12,741 bases of DNA, from assembly GCA_964356355.1 (NCBI GenBank), contig CAYHGX010000026.1, forward strand, positions 1-12,741, written 5' to 3'. Shown here one piece after another: positions 1-6,393 of this stretch. The DNA is from CAYHGX01 sp964356355 (GTDB taxonomy: Bacteria; Patescibacteriota; Gracilibacteria; UBA1369; LOWO2-01-FULL-3). The notes beneath the pieces are model-generated. The model ran no database searches. It was given only the letters and a program-made list of their open reading frames with translations, and was not told the origin of the DNA. Numbering within the stretch: the first letter of the stretch is position 1; each line of letters begins with the position of its first letter. The position numbers were made by a program, and so were the translations under genes.

Positions 1-444
1 GTCGAGCGAGCCCCAATTTACGCCGATACGCACAGGTTTATTATTTTCAACTGCAGTTTTAATAAAAGTTTCGAAGTTTTCATCATGGGAATCGCCAAAG
101 CCCACATTGCCGGGATTGATGCGGTACTTGTCCAGTGCGCGCGCACAATCTGGAAAGCTAGTGAGCAGTTCGTGGCCGTTGTAATGGAAATCACCAACTA
201 GAGGAAGGTGTGAATAGCCAGCGGCGTTGAGCTGAGAGCAAATTTGGGAGACAGCTTTTGCTGAAGCTTCATTGTTAACAGTAATGCGCACAATCTCGGA
301 TCCCGCATCTGCAAGAGAAATACACTGCTCCACTGTGGCTGTAACATCCGCAGTATCGGTATTGGTCATCGATTGGATTACCACTGGATTGCCGCCGCCG
401 ATTTTTACGGAGCCGACGCAGACTGTGGGTGTGAGGAGTCGCAA
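1..444 (-). CDS. ispG: 4-hydroxy-3-methylbut-2-en-1-yl diphosphate synthase IspG, N-terminal part (cut by window edge)
   Basis: IspG is the [4Fe-4S] enzyme of the MEP isoprenoid pathway that turns MEcPP into HMBPP. The 148 visible codons carry QSMTNT (residues 24-29), a GDFHYNGH stretch, YRINPGNVGFG and the VRIGVNWGSLD segment that ends at the window edge. These belong to the TIM-barrel half; the cluster cysteines lie beyond the edge. The GDFHYNGH and NWGSLD wording is, from memory, closer to the alphaproteobacterial-type enzyme than to the E. coli one. No ATG precedes QSMTNT: an in-frame TAA at 454-456 leaves TTG at 442-444 (or ATT at 445-447) as start, giving an N-terminus about ten residues shorter than E. 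coli IspG. The gene starts 24 nt after the gshF stop on the same strand, so it may be co-transcribed. A TAATAC box (451-456) lies 6 nt before the TTG but has no good -35. The family call is secure; the start is not. Confidence 0.93.
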   Translation of the reverse strand, partial: MRLLTPTVCVGSVKIGGGNPVVIQSMTNTDTADVTATVEQCISLADAGSEIVRITVNNEASAKAVSQICSQLNAAGYSHLPLVGDFHYNGHELLTSFPDCARALDKYRINPGNVGFGDSHDENFETFIKTAVENNKPVRIGVNWGSLD

Positions 445-468
445 AATTTTGTATTATGTTTTAAATAT

Positions 469-3033
469 CTAAAAGCCCAGGCAATCGAGCACAATATCGG
501 CGGTGGGGTAGGCGCGGCCGCGGTATGGGAAGTCGTGCATTTGGAGGGCGGGGTTGAAATTGATTTCGATGATGGCGTAGTCGGTGGCGGTGGTGAGATA
601 TTGGTAAGAATCGGGATAGATAACTGGGTGCTGGGGAGCGCTGAGTCCACCTTCAATGATCATATCAATACCGCAGAATTTAGCATTCGCGGCGCGCGCG
701 GCTTTTACGGCAACATCCTTAAAATGCTGGGGCATATATTCGGTGACATCGATCGGGTCGCCGCCGGTGCCAACGTTGGAATTTTCTCGGAGGTATACCA
801 TTTGGCCCACCTTGGGCACGCTCGTAAAGGTGAGCTTTTGAGCTGCTAGGAATGCCTTTTCCACCTCGCCCAAACGGATGTAATAAATTTCAGGTTTGTA
901 ACTCAACGGGTCGGCATTTTTGGCTTCGGACAGCTCACTAATAGTGCTCACTCCGTCCCCCACCACATTAGCTGGAACGCGGTTTAAAGCAGAAACTAAT
1001 TTGTAATCGATTACGAGGAAGCGATATTCGTTGCCGGCAAAAAACTCTTCTACAATGATAGACTTTCCGTGTTTGAAGGCTTCAATGGCGGCGGCTTCGT
1101 AGGCCGCTTTGTCGCGCGGTTCGGCAAAAGCCACGGCGATACCGTGATTGGTAGAAACTGGTTTAATTACACATTTAATTTTGGAGAATTCTACGTAGCC
1201 ATCGAGGGCCTCTTCAATGTCATAAAAAATGCGACCCTTGGGCACCTTTATGCCGTTTTCGGCGAGGATAGTTTTACTTACTTCTTTGTTTTCCATGATC
1301 AGCGCAGTGATATACGTGTCCTTGGAAGTCTTGGTGGCCTGCTTTACATATTCCACTTTTTTGCCTTTGGAGAGGCGGATAAAATTGTCGCCACGGTCGA
1401 GCAGCTCTACCTTGATTCCGCGCTTAGAGGCACCACGAATGAGGATTTGAGTAGACAGCTCTAGGTCTTCACAACCATCGAGAATAAAGTCACTAAGAAT
1501 TTCGAGATCTTCCTGTTTTTTGAAGGAGTCGATGGTTTCGGTTTGGAGTTCCTCTATCAAAGGTTGTTCTATTTTTTTATTCAACAACTCTTCTTTGTGC
1601 TTGCGGGCAAGGTCTAATCCAAAGTCGATATAACTTTTGCGGGAGTGTTTGAGGTCGTGGAGAATTTGCGCGGAAGGAGTGAGGGAGGAGTCGCGGAGCT
1701 TTTCGAATTGCATGTTGAAGCTGGCGGAGCAGGGATTGTCCTGGTAGTGACGGTCGAGGAGGTCTAATAGTGGCTCCATTTCGAGGAGCATTTTTTCGGC
1801 TGTGGCAATCATGTCTAGCTCTTTGCCGCGCTGCATAATTGTGAGTCCGGGTTTGCGCCCGTACACGGCAACGCGCCCTTGGTTGATATTGATGGCCTTG
1901 TTCTCGGCTTCGGTAATGGCTGGGCTCTCCTTAAAAAGACAATAGAGTAGGAAGGTTTTCAGGAAGCAAATTTGATCGCAGGCGAGGCCGGAAGCAGCAT
2001 AGGGATTGATATCAACTGAACGCACTTCGAGATATTTGATGCCGCGTTTTTTGATGGCCTGAAGCACTGTTTCGCCTTTGAGAGGCGGTTGCTTGGGGCG
2101 AATACGGGAGTAGTGTTCGTTTTCGATTTGGAGAATGTTTTCGTTGAGGCCTCCCTTTATATTTTTATATTTTGGGCTTGGCGTGGTGATAGCTAGTTTG
2201 ATGTCGCGAACATATTCCTCAAGACTATTATAAGAAATTGGCAGATGGGCCTGCACTCGGCTGTAATAGCCAACTTCGCTGAGTCGGAAGGAGGTGGCAT
2301 ATTGGCCGTAGAAACTACTAAAGCCGTAGCGCTTCATGAAGTGAAACTTTTTAGTAAGGTAACTTTTGTGGACGATTGGGGCCGCGCCGAAAAGGTAGGT
2401 ATTGAGCCAGCTGAAACGTTGGAAGTTGCGGGCCATGTGGAGGTAGGCGGCGGAGATAAAATTGGTTTTAGCTTGGGCATTTTGATGGGGGCTCCCGCCT
2501 TTTGTGAGGGCAGTTTCTCCAAATTGCTTGTACATAAAATTCCAGAAGGAATCCGAAAACGAGAAGTTATAGTGCGTGCCGGAAACGGTTTGCATTTTGC
2601 TCCCGTAGCGGGCGGAGAGGCCTTCGCGGTATTTGGTTTTCTTCTGGCCCGTCGCGCTGCGCCCATATTGTGCGAGCGGAATTTTGTTCTCCTTTGGGAG
2701 CACGGGCGGCATGCTGAATGGCCACATGAGCTCATCTTCGTCCATGCCCTGGGCCACAAAAGTGTGAATGGCCTTGAGCTGTTGCATGGCTTCGTGAGGT
2801 GTGTGGTAGGGGTTGGTGACTAGCTCAAGTTGAGCCTCGGAGAAATCGGTAGTGATGAATTTATTGGTAAGGGCCCGGCCGAGGGTTTCTGGATGGGGAG
2901 ACTGTGCGAGCTGAGCTTTGCGGTCGATACGGAGAGTTTCTCTTTCGATGCCGTGGTTAGAATTTTTGAGATACTTGTGATTACCTTTTGAGGCGAATAG
3001 GTGAAAAATTTCGTTGAATTTCCAGTTGTTCAT
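469..3033 (-). CDS. gshF: Bifunctional glutamate-cysteine ligase / glutathione synthetase (GshF type)
   Basis: This protein makes glutathione in two ATP-dependent steps: gamma-glutamylcysteine, then addition of glycine. It has 854 residues. Residues about 1-515 match the E. coli GshA-type ligase: GIERETLR (28-35), ITTDFSEAQLELVT (60-73), MWPFSMPP (103-110), SGTHYNFS (151-158) and LEVRSVDINPY (335-345). Residues about 520-854 are an ATP-grasp domain of the GshF/CphA kind: VIKPVSTNHGIAV (622-634), VEEFFAGNEYRFLVI (661-675), GTGGDPIDVT (756-765) and the metal-binding end EINFNPALQMH (823-833). It is about 100 residues longer than the streptococcal GshF I recall (about 750). The ATG at 3033 has no Shine-Dalgarno sequence close by. 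It lies 57 nt downstream of glutaredoxin, whose product uses glutathione, so the two look like one functional unit, with ispG following. Both active halves look intact. Confidence 0.95.
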   Translation of the reverse strand: MNNWKFNEIFHLFASKGNHKYLKNSNHGIERETLRIDRKAQLAQSPHPETLGRALTNKFITTDFSEAQLELVTNPYHTPHEAMQQLKAIHTFVAQGMDEDELMWPFSMPPVLPKENKIPLAQYGRSATGQKKTKYREGLSARYGSKMQTVSGTHYNFSFSDSFWNFMYKQFGETALTKGGSPHQNAQAKTNFISAAYLHMARNFQRFSWLNTYLFGAAPIVHKSYLTKKFHFMKRYGFSSFYGQYATSFRLSEVGYYSRVQAHLPISYNSLEEYVRDIKLAITTPSPKYKNIKGGLNENILQIENEHYSRIRPKQPPLKGETVLQAIKKRGIKYLEVRSVDINPYAASGLACDQICFLKTFLLYCLFKESPAITEAENKAININQGRVAVYGRKPGLTIMQRGKELDMIATAEKMLLEMEPLLDLLDRHYQDNPCSASFNMQFEKLRDSSLTPSAQILHDLKHSRKSYIDFGLDLARKHKEELLNKKIEQPLIEELQTETIDSFKKQEDLEILSDFILDGCEDLELSTQILIRGASKRGIKVELLDRGDNFIRLSKGKKVEYVKQATKTSKDTYITALIMENKEVSKTILAENGIKVPKGRIFYDIEEALDGYVEFSKIKCVIKPVSTNHGIAVAFAEPRDKAAYEAAAIEAFKHGKSIIVEEFFAGNEYRFLVIDYKLVSALNRVPANVVGDGVSTISELSEAKNADPLSYKPEIYYIRLGEVEKAFLAAQKLTFTSVPKVGQMVYLRENSNVGTGGDPIDVTEYMPQHFKDVAVKAARAANAKFCGIDMIIEGGLSAPQHPVIYPDSYQYLTTATDYAIIEINFNPALQMHDFPYRGRAYPTADIVLDCLGF

Positions 3034-3090
3034 TTTGTTTTTGGGGTTAGGACACCTTTCTGTGGTGCTCGGTGATTTCGCCTAGTAAAA

Positions 3091-3342
3091 TTAAGCTTCG
3101 CTTATAATTGAAAGAAGCTTTCCCTCATTGTTGAGTTTTTCGATATCTGTAAAACCGCCCAGACACTTATCCCCCACGAAGATTTGAGGCACCGTGCGGA
3201 AGCCAGATTTTTGGCTAAGCTCCTCGATTATATCGGGAGTATTCGTAACATCAATTTCGTTGAAAGAAATATTGAGTGAAGTGAGAAGAGCCTTGGCTTT
3301 GATGCAGTAAGGGCAATAGTCCTTGGAGTAAATGGTAACCAT
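3091..3342 (-). CDS. grxC: Glutaredoxin, dithiol CPYC type
   Basis: A small cytoplasmic thiol-disulfide oxidoreductase that is reduced by glutathione and in turn reduces protein disulfides or glutathione-mixed disulfides. Its 83 residues are the usual size for bacterial GrxC. The dithiol active site C10-P-Y-C13 follows the first beta strand. The cis-proline motif TVP (50-52) and the glutathione-contacting GGFTD (62-66) are in place. A third cysteine (C60) sits before GG, as in several Grx3-like proteins. The neighbouring downstream gene makes glutathione, which supports the assignment. The start ATG has no ribosome binding site; a TAATAT box ends 6 nt upstream, suggesting a leaderless transcript. 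The symbol is by family resemblance. Confidence 0.94.
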   Translation of the reverse strand: MVTIYSKDYCPYCIKAKALLTSLNISFNEIDVTNTPDIIEELSQKSGFRTVPQIFVGDKCLGGFTDIEKLNNEGKLLSIISEA

Positions 3343-3348
3343 GATTGA

Positions 3349-3354
3349 ATATTA
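3349..3354 (-). promoter_or_regulatory. Candidate -10 box of the glutaredoxin-gshF transcript
   Basis: TAATAT on the minus strand ends 6 nt before the glutaredoxin ATG. At the usual 16-18 nt spacing I find no convincing -35, so this rests on the -10 and on the same spacing seen at other genes of the window. Confidence 0.4.
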
Positions 3355-3413
3355 GAAATGAGTGATCTAATAATAGCGCAAAGTTGGAACGGTTGGGAAA
3401 GAAAAATTAAAAC

Positions 3414-4214
3414 TTAACCAACATATCCTCCCACCACACGACGACGACGGAAAAGATCAGAAGCGCCCTTTTGGCATTTAATCAGGGAAACACCCTCACT
3501 GTTTGTAATCCCTGTAGGCACAACAGAACCGTCTTCTCCTTTTTTCAGAAGAGTATAGGTATCACCATCAACTCTCCTGTTTTTAACAAATTTTTGCACA
3601 GCTGCCCACAGTACATACTGCTGAGCCTTGGGATCATGAATCTCAATACCTTCTTTGCTAGTAGCACTAGTATCAGCGTCCATTTCACCTTTCCCTTCAA
3701 TAATAAAGACCCCAGCCTTCTCCTCCCCGGCATCATCATATTTCCATGCTGGATCATCTGGATTGGCGTAAACAGCCATTTGAGAGTGAGAGTAAAGATG
3801 TCTATTTATCGCATGCCTCAAGGACCACAGATCTTGGCCGGTATCCACGATGACTTCGGGCTGGGCAAAATCTGTGCGCACAAAATCGAGGGTTGGATTA
3901 CCTAAATCTTCTAATATTTTCATCAGCTTCTCAATATCACCTCTGAATTCAAGGCCCACCTTTTTCAAGTCATCAATAAAGGCTACAAGCTGGAGCCTGA
4001 GGCCGTTTAACAATTCTCTGTTTTCCGGTGAAAGAGCGGATTCGTTGGCATCCACCGGTTTCTGGGGAGATGTTGGATCAGCCATTGCCGAGGTAGCCTC
4101 TCGTATTACTCGGATATTAGCCTCTGCTGCACGATCAACTGTGGGCACTCCTTCTGCCGTGGCTAGTGGCATAGGTGTTGGATCCTCAATTTTTGATACT
4201 AGTTTATCAACCAT
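3414..4214 (-). CDS. Unrecognised 266-residue soluble protein
   Basis: I do not recognise this family. A GTG at 4247 would give 277 residues, but it overlaps the -10 box of a strong promoter (4238-4266) and would lie upstream of the predicted transcript start. The ATG at 4214 is therefore chosen. Residues 1-65 are rich in Pro, Ala, Thr and Glu and look disordered. Residues about 63-105 are a leucine-rich, charged helical segment, perhaps a coiled coil. Residues 120-250 are a mixed, acidic domain containing repeated Trp/Tyr (for example LWSLRHAINRHLY at 129-141 and QYVLWAAVQKFVKNRR at 199-214). The tail has RRRR (256-259) followed by a Gly-rich end. There is no signal peptide or membrane segment and only one cysteine. 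It is monocistronic, with its stop 72 nt upstream of glutaredoxin. The ORF is long, uninterrupted and has a promoter, so I think it is real; its function is unknown. Confidence 0.75.
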   Translation of the reverse strand: MVDKLVSKIEDPTPMPLATAEGVPTVDRAAEANIRVIREATSAMADPTSPQKPVDANESALSPENRELLNGLRLQLVAFIDDLKKVGLEFRGDIEKLMKILEDLGNPTLDFVRTDFAQPEVIVDTGQDLWSLRHAINRHLYSHSQMAVYANPDDPAWKYDDAGEEKAGVFIIEGKGEMDADTSATSKEGIEIHDPKAQQYVLWAAVQKFVKNRRVDGDTYTLLKKGEDGSVVPTGITNSEGVSLIKCQKGASDLFRRRRVVGGYVG

Positions 4215-4237
4215 AGTATGATTTACAATTGTACGCC

Positions 4238-4266
4238 ATATTAACACTCAACCCGTAAACTGTCAA
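4238..4266 (-). promoter_or_regulatory. Sigma70-type promoter of the unrecognised gene at 3414-4214
   Basis: On the minus strand a perfect TTGACA (4261-4266) is followed after exactly 17 nt by TAATAT (4238-4243). The predicted start of transcription near 4231 leaves a leader of about 17 nt before the ATG at 4214, without a Shine-Dalgarno motif. This is the best consensus promoter in the window and it decides the start codon of the gene. Confidence 0.8.
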
Positions 4267-4341
4267 CCCCTGTTTCATTGAGGAGTCTTCTGCTCTGAGC
4301 TAGTATTGGCGCGAATAATTATGCTTATAACAACTTGAAAC

Positions 4342-4623
4342 ATGCCAAAGGTAAAATTTACAAATGTGGGGGAAGAGGTGGAGGCGGAAGCGGGAACGCT
4401 TTTGCGCGATGTGACGCGTGATCACAGCTGGCCTATTGCTTATGGTTGCGAGGATGGCGTATGTGGGACTTGCATAGTGCGCGTGCACCAGGGCAAAACT
4501 GCGCTGGGACCGTTTGAAGAGAAAGAAAAACAAACTCTCGATATGATGGGCATGGACGATGGAGATCATCGTTTGGCCTGTCAGTGCAAGGTGGAGGGGG
4601 ATGTGGAGATTGAGGGGTTTTAG
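4342..4623 (+). CDS. 2Fe-2S ferredoxin (plant/adrenodoxin-like fold)
   Basis: A small soluble electron carrier of 93 residues. The cluster ligands are visible as C36-x4-C41-x2-C44 (in GCEDGVCGTC) and C80 in LACQC, the standard pattern of fdx/plant-type ferredoxins; C82 is an extra cysteine. The N-terminal beta strands (VKFTNVGEEVEAEAGTLLRDV) fit the beta-grasp fold. MPKVKF is the natural start; there is no Shine-Dalgarno sequence. A TATAAC box (4326-4331) ends 10 nt before the ATG, without a good -35. The gene is divergent from the unrecognised gene at 3414-4214, and no reductase or oxygenase partner is beside it, so its redox partner cannot be named from context. Confidence 0.93.
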   Translation: MPKVKFTNVGEEVEAEAGTLLRDVTRDHSWPIAYGCEDGVCGTCIVRVHQGKTALGPFEEKEKQTLDMMGMDDGDHRLACQCKVEGDVEIEGF

Positions 4624-4674
4624 GGGGCGGAAGTGTGAGAAGAATAGGCTAGCCGATTATGTCGCGGCTCGAGC

Positions 4675-4704
4675 TTGTCTGTTTGCCAGCTAGTGTTCTA
4701 TCAT
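4675..4704 (+). promoter_or_regulatory. Candidate promoter of the GNAT gene
   Basis: TTGTCT (4675-4680), 18-nt spacer, TATCAT (4699-4704), ending 6 nt before ATG 4711. The predicted transcript would begin at or beside the ATG, which argues for this start over an upstream in-frame GTG at 4675 that overlaps the -35 box. Confidence 0.55.
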
Positions 4705-4710
4705 TCGGAT

Positions 4711-5217
4711 ATGAAGCTTGTTAAACCAACATTACAGTATAGGGACTCCTGGGAAGCGGCAATGGCGGAGTTTCGGGATGAAGGGATGCGAGGTTTTTGG
4801 AACTGGGAGAATGAGCCGGAGAGCCTGGCGGATTACATAAAAAAAACAGAGGATAATGCGGCGGGGCGCGGTTTAACTGAAGGGTGGGTACCATCCTCGA
4901 CTTTTTGGCTTGTAGACAAAGGAGAATTTAAGGGACATGTAAATATTAGGCATAGATTGAATGACTATTTGGCAAAGGTTGGAGGGAACATTGGCTATTA
5001 CATTCGGCCTACGGCCCGGGCACAGGGATATGGCACTAAAATACTTAAGCTGGCATTAGAAAAAGCTCGGGAGTTAGGGTTACAGAGAGCAATGATCGGG
5101 TGTAATGAATCAAATATTGCCTCGAAAAAGGTTATTGAAAAAAATGGTGGAAAGTTTGAAAGAAAAGTGGTTGATGAGGAGGAACCAAAATTGATCTATT
5201 GGATAGAATTACGGTAA
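4711..5217 (+). CDS. GNAT-family N-acetyltransferase
   Basis: A 168-residue acetyl-CoA-dependent acetyltransferase. Motif A is clear: the beta strand GNIGYYIRP (92-100) leads into RAQGYGTKILKLALEKA (103-119), whose Q/R-x-x-G-x-G/A loop binds the acetyl-CoA pyrophosphate. Motif B follows, with N132 and N135 in GCNESNIASKKVIEKNGGKFE, typical of small-molecule or protein N-acetyltransferases of the RimJ/predicted-acetyltransferase (COG3981-like) type. The N-terminal part, with several Trp residues (29-33 region), should form the acceptor site, so the substrate cannot be predicted. The start at 4711 was chosen because homologous GNATs begin near a MKLVKPT-like strand and because of the promoter placement. 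It lies 87 nt after ferredoxin and probably has its own transcript. Confidence 0.88.
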   Translation: MKLVKPTLQYRDSWEAAMAEFRDEGMRGFWNWENEPESLADYIKKTEDNAAGRGLTEGWVPSSTFWLVDKGEFKGHVNIRHRLNDYLAKVGGNIGYYIRPTARAQGYGTKILKLALEKARELGLQRAMIGCNESNIASKKVIEKNGGKFERKVVDEEEPKLIYWIELR

Positions 5218-5221
5218 AATC

Positions 5222-5298
5222 GTCGGCAAGGTGAGTACTTACTCACCGCGAAATAATTGGCGCTTGTTGTCATCCTGAAACAACCTTGCAGCATCGAC
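5222..5298. repeat. Nested inverted repeats in the gap between the GNAT and HNH genes
   Basis: The gap (5218-5348) contains GGTGAGTA (5230-5237) and its exact reverse complement TACTCACC (5240-5247), separated by 2 nt. Around it, GTCG-GCAA (5222-5229) can pair with TTGC...CGAC (5286-5298, 5-nt bulge). TTGTT (5264-5268) can pair with AACAA (5279-5283) across a loop reading GTCATCCTGA. Together this could be a three-way junction RNA. The compact 8-2-8 palindrome could equally be a protein operator. There is no T-tract, so a simple intrinsic terminator is unlikely. Confidence 0.5.
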
Positions 5299-5348
5299 TT
5301 TGCCGCTTATTTCTGCTATATTAGCGTATACCTGGTAACTCAAAATCT

Positions 5349-6326
5349 ATGAAAAAGTATGGGCGAAAATTGGCGGAAAGGGTGTTGGCGATTCATGGTG
5401 AGTTTGTGAAATACGGAAGAAATGCGCGCGAATGGATGCGCAAGTGTGAGATGTTGCTGCCTCATATCGAAAGAGAGAGAATTTGGGAGAAGAAAGGATT
5501 TTCCTCTATTTATGAATATGCGGCGAAATTGGCTGGAATGAACCAAAACAAAGTAGACGTGGCACTTTGGACAATGAGAAAAGTTGAGGATAAAAGTGAA
5601 ATTTTAAAAGTGGTGGAGACCAAGGGAATAAGTGCGGTGAGGCCGATTGCTAATATGGTGACTTTCGAGAATCAGAGCTTTTGGGCCGAAAAAGCGAGGG
5701 AGATGAGCATGCATACTTTGGAAGTTTATGTGAAGGAATTTCGAAAGAACAAGAATAGGAGTGAAGGCGAAAACAAAAACTGCAATGGCTTGTTTGAGAG
5801 CAAAAGCAATGCTACTTCTTGCCGCGCGGCAAGAAAAGTGGTGGGCATGGATTTGGAAATAGAAGTGGTGGAGGAGCTGGAAAAATTGAAAGGGAAAGAG
5901 GACTGGAATAGTTTGATGAAGGAATTACTGGAGGCGCGAAGGACAAAGTTGGAAGCGGAGAAGCCGGAAGCAGTGAAGGTGGTGGAGAGAACCGCCAAGG
6001 AAAAACAGAAAAAGCCCTACCACTCCCGCACCGCGCCCGCCACAATCAACAAATTTATAATCAAAAGAACCAATGGCCAATGCTCCTTCCCGGGCTGCAA
6101 CAAGCCACATAAGCTCAAGCACCACACTGACCGATTCGCTCTAAATAAAGAGCACAATCCGGATACATATTTCCCCCTCTGCCGCGAACATGAAAGACTG
6201 GCCCATCTGGGGCTGATTGAAAATGAAGAAAAAGATCCAAAATTTTGGAGGATAAGAGAATTTGCGGATAGGAGTGATGCGAGGTGGCGGATTGACGAGA
6301 AGGTACAGAAATTTCGGCGGATGTGA
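5349..6326 (+). CDS. HNH endonuclease-domain protein (DUF222-like N-terminus)
   Basis: A 325-residue protein with a C-terminal HNH nuclease-like domain. C245-x4-C250 (CSFPGC), the KHHTDRF segment (257-263) and PLCREHERLAH (276-286) give the zinc-binding cysteines and HNH-type histidines. These domains cut DNA using one metal ion. Residues 1-130 are helical and resemble the N-terminal region of the abundant DUF222/13E12-like HNH proteins. Residues 135-165 are a polar linker holding a perfect 20-bp palindrome at the DNA level. Residues 166-225 are a charged helix rich in E and K. No methyltransferase or other restriction partner is adjacent, so a mobile or repair role is open. The final basic region ends in TGA. 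The ATG at 5349 has no Shine-Dalgarno sequence and its promoter is unclear. Confidence 0.8.
   Translation: MKKYGRKLAERVLAIHGEFVKYGRNAREWMRKCEMLLPHIERERIWEKKGFSSIYEYAAKLAGMNQNKVDVALWTMRKVEDKSEILKVVETKGISAVRPIANMVTFENQSFWAEKAREMSMHTLEVYVKEFRKNKNRSEGENKNCNGLFESKSNATSCRAARKVVGMDLEIEVVEELEKLKGKEDWNSLMKELLEARRTKLEAEKPEAVKVVERTAKEKQKKPYHSRTAPATINKFIIKRTNGQCSFPGCNKPHKLKHHTDRFALNKEHNPDTYFPLCREHERLAHLGLIENEEKDPKFWRIREFADRSDARWRIDEKVQKFRRM
5816..5835. repeat. Perfect 20-bp palindrome inside the HNH gene
   Basis: TTCTTGCCGC is followed immediately by its reverse complement GCGGCAAGAA. It encodes residues about 156-163 in the polar linker, where sequence is probably free to vary. It could cruciform or fold as an mRNA hairpin. 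I see no second copy in the window. Confidence 0.85.
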
Positions 6327-6358
6327 ATAAAAACAATAGTGAAGGCAAAATCGGGTAT

Positions 6359-6387
6359 TTGCGGCGAGTAATGATTTTCAATATACT
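6359..6387 (+). promoter_or_regulatory. Promoter of mutM, placed for a leaderless transcript
   Basis: TTGCGG (6359-6364), 17-nt spacer, TATACT (6382-6387). Only 6 nt (6388-6393) separate the -10 from ATG 6394, so transcription would begin at about the A of the start codon. No Shine-Dalgarno sequence exists. Confidence 0.7.
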
Positions 6388-6393
6388 CGCGCC

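Noticed and set aside
2245..2823. 192-codon plus-strand ORF
   Set aside because: It lies wholly antisense to the well-conserved ligase domain of gshF and has no recognisable motif.
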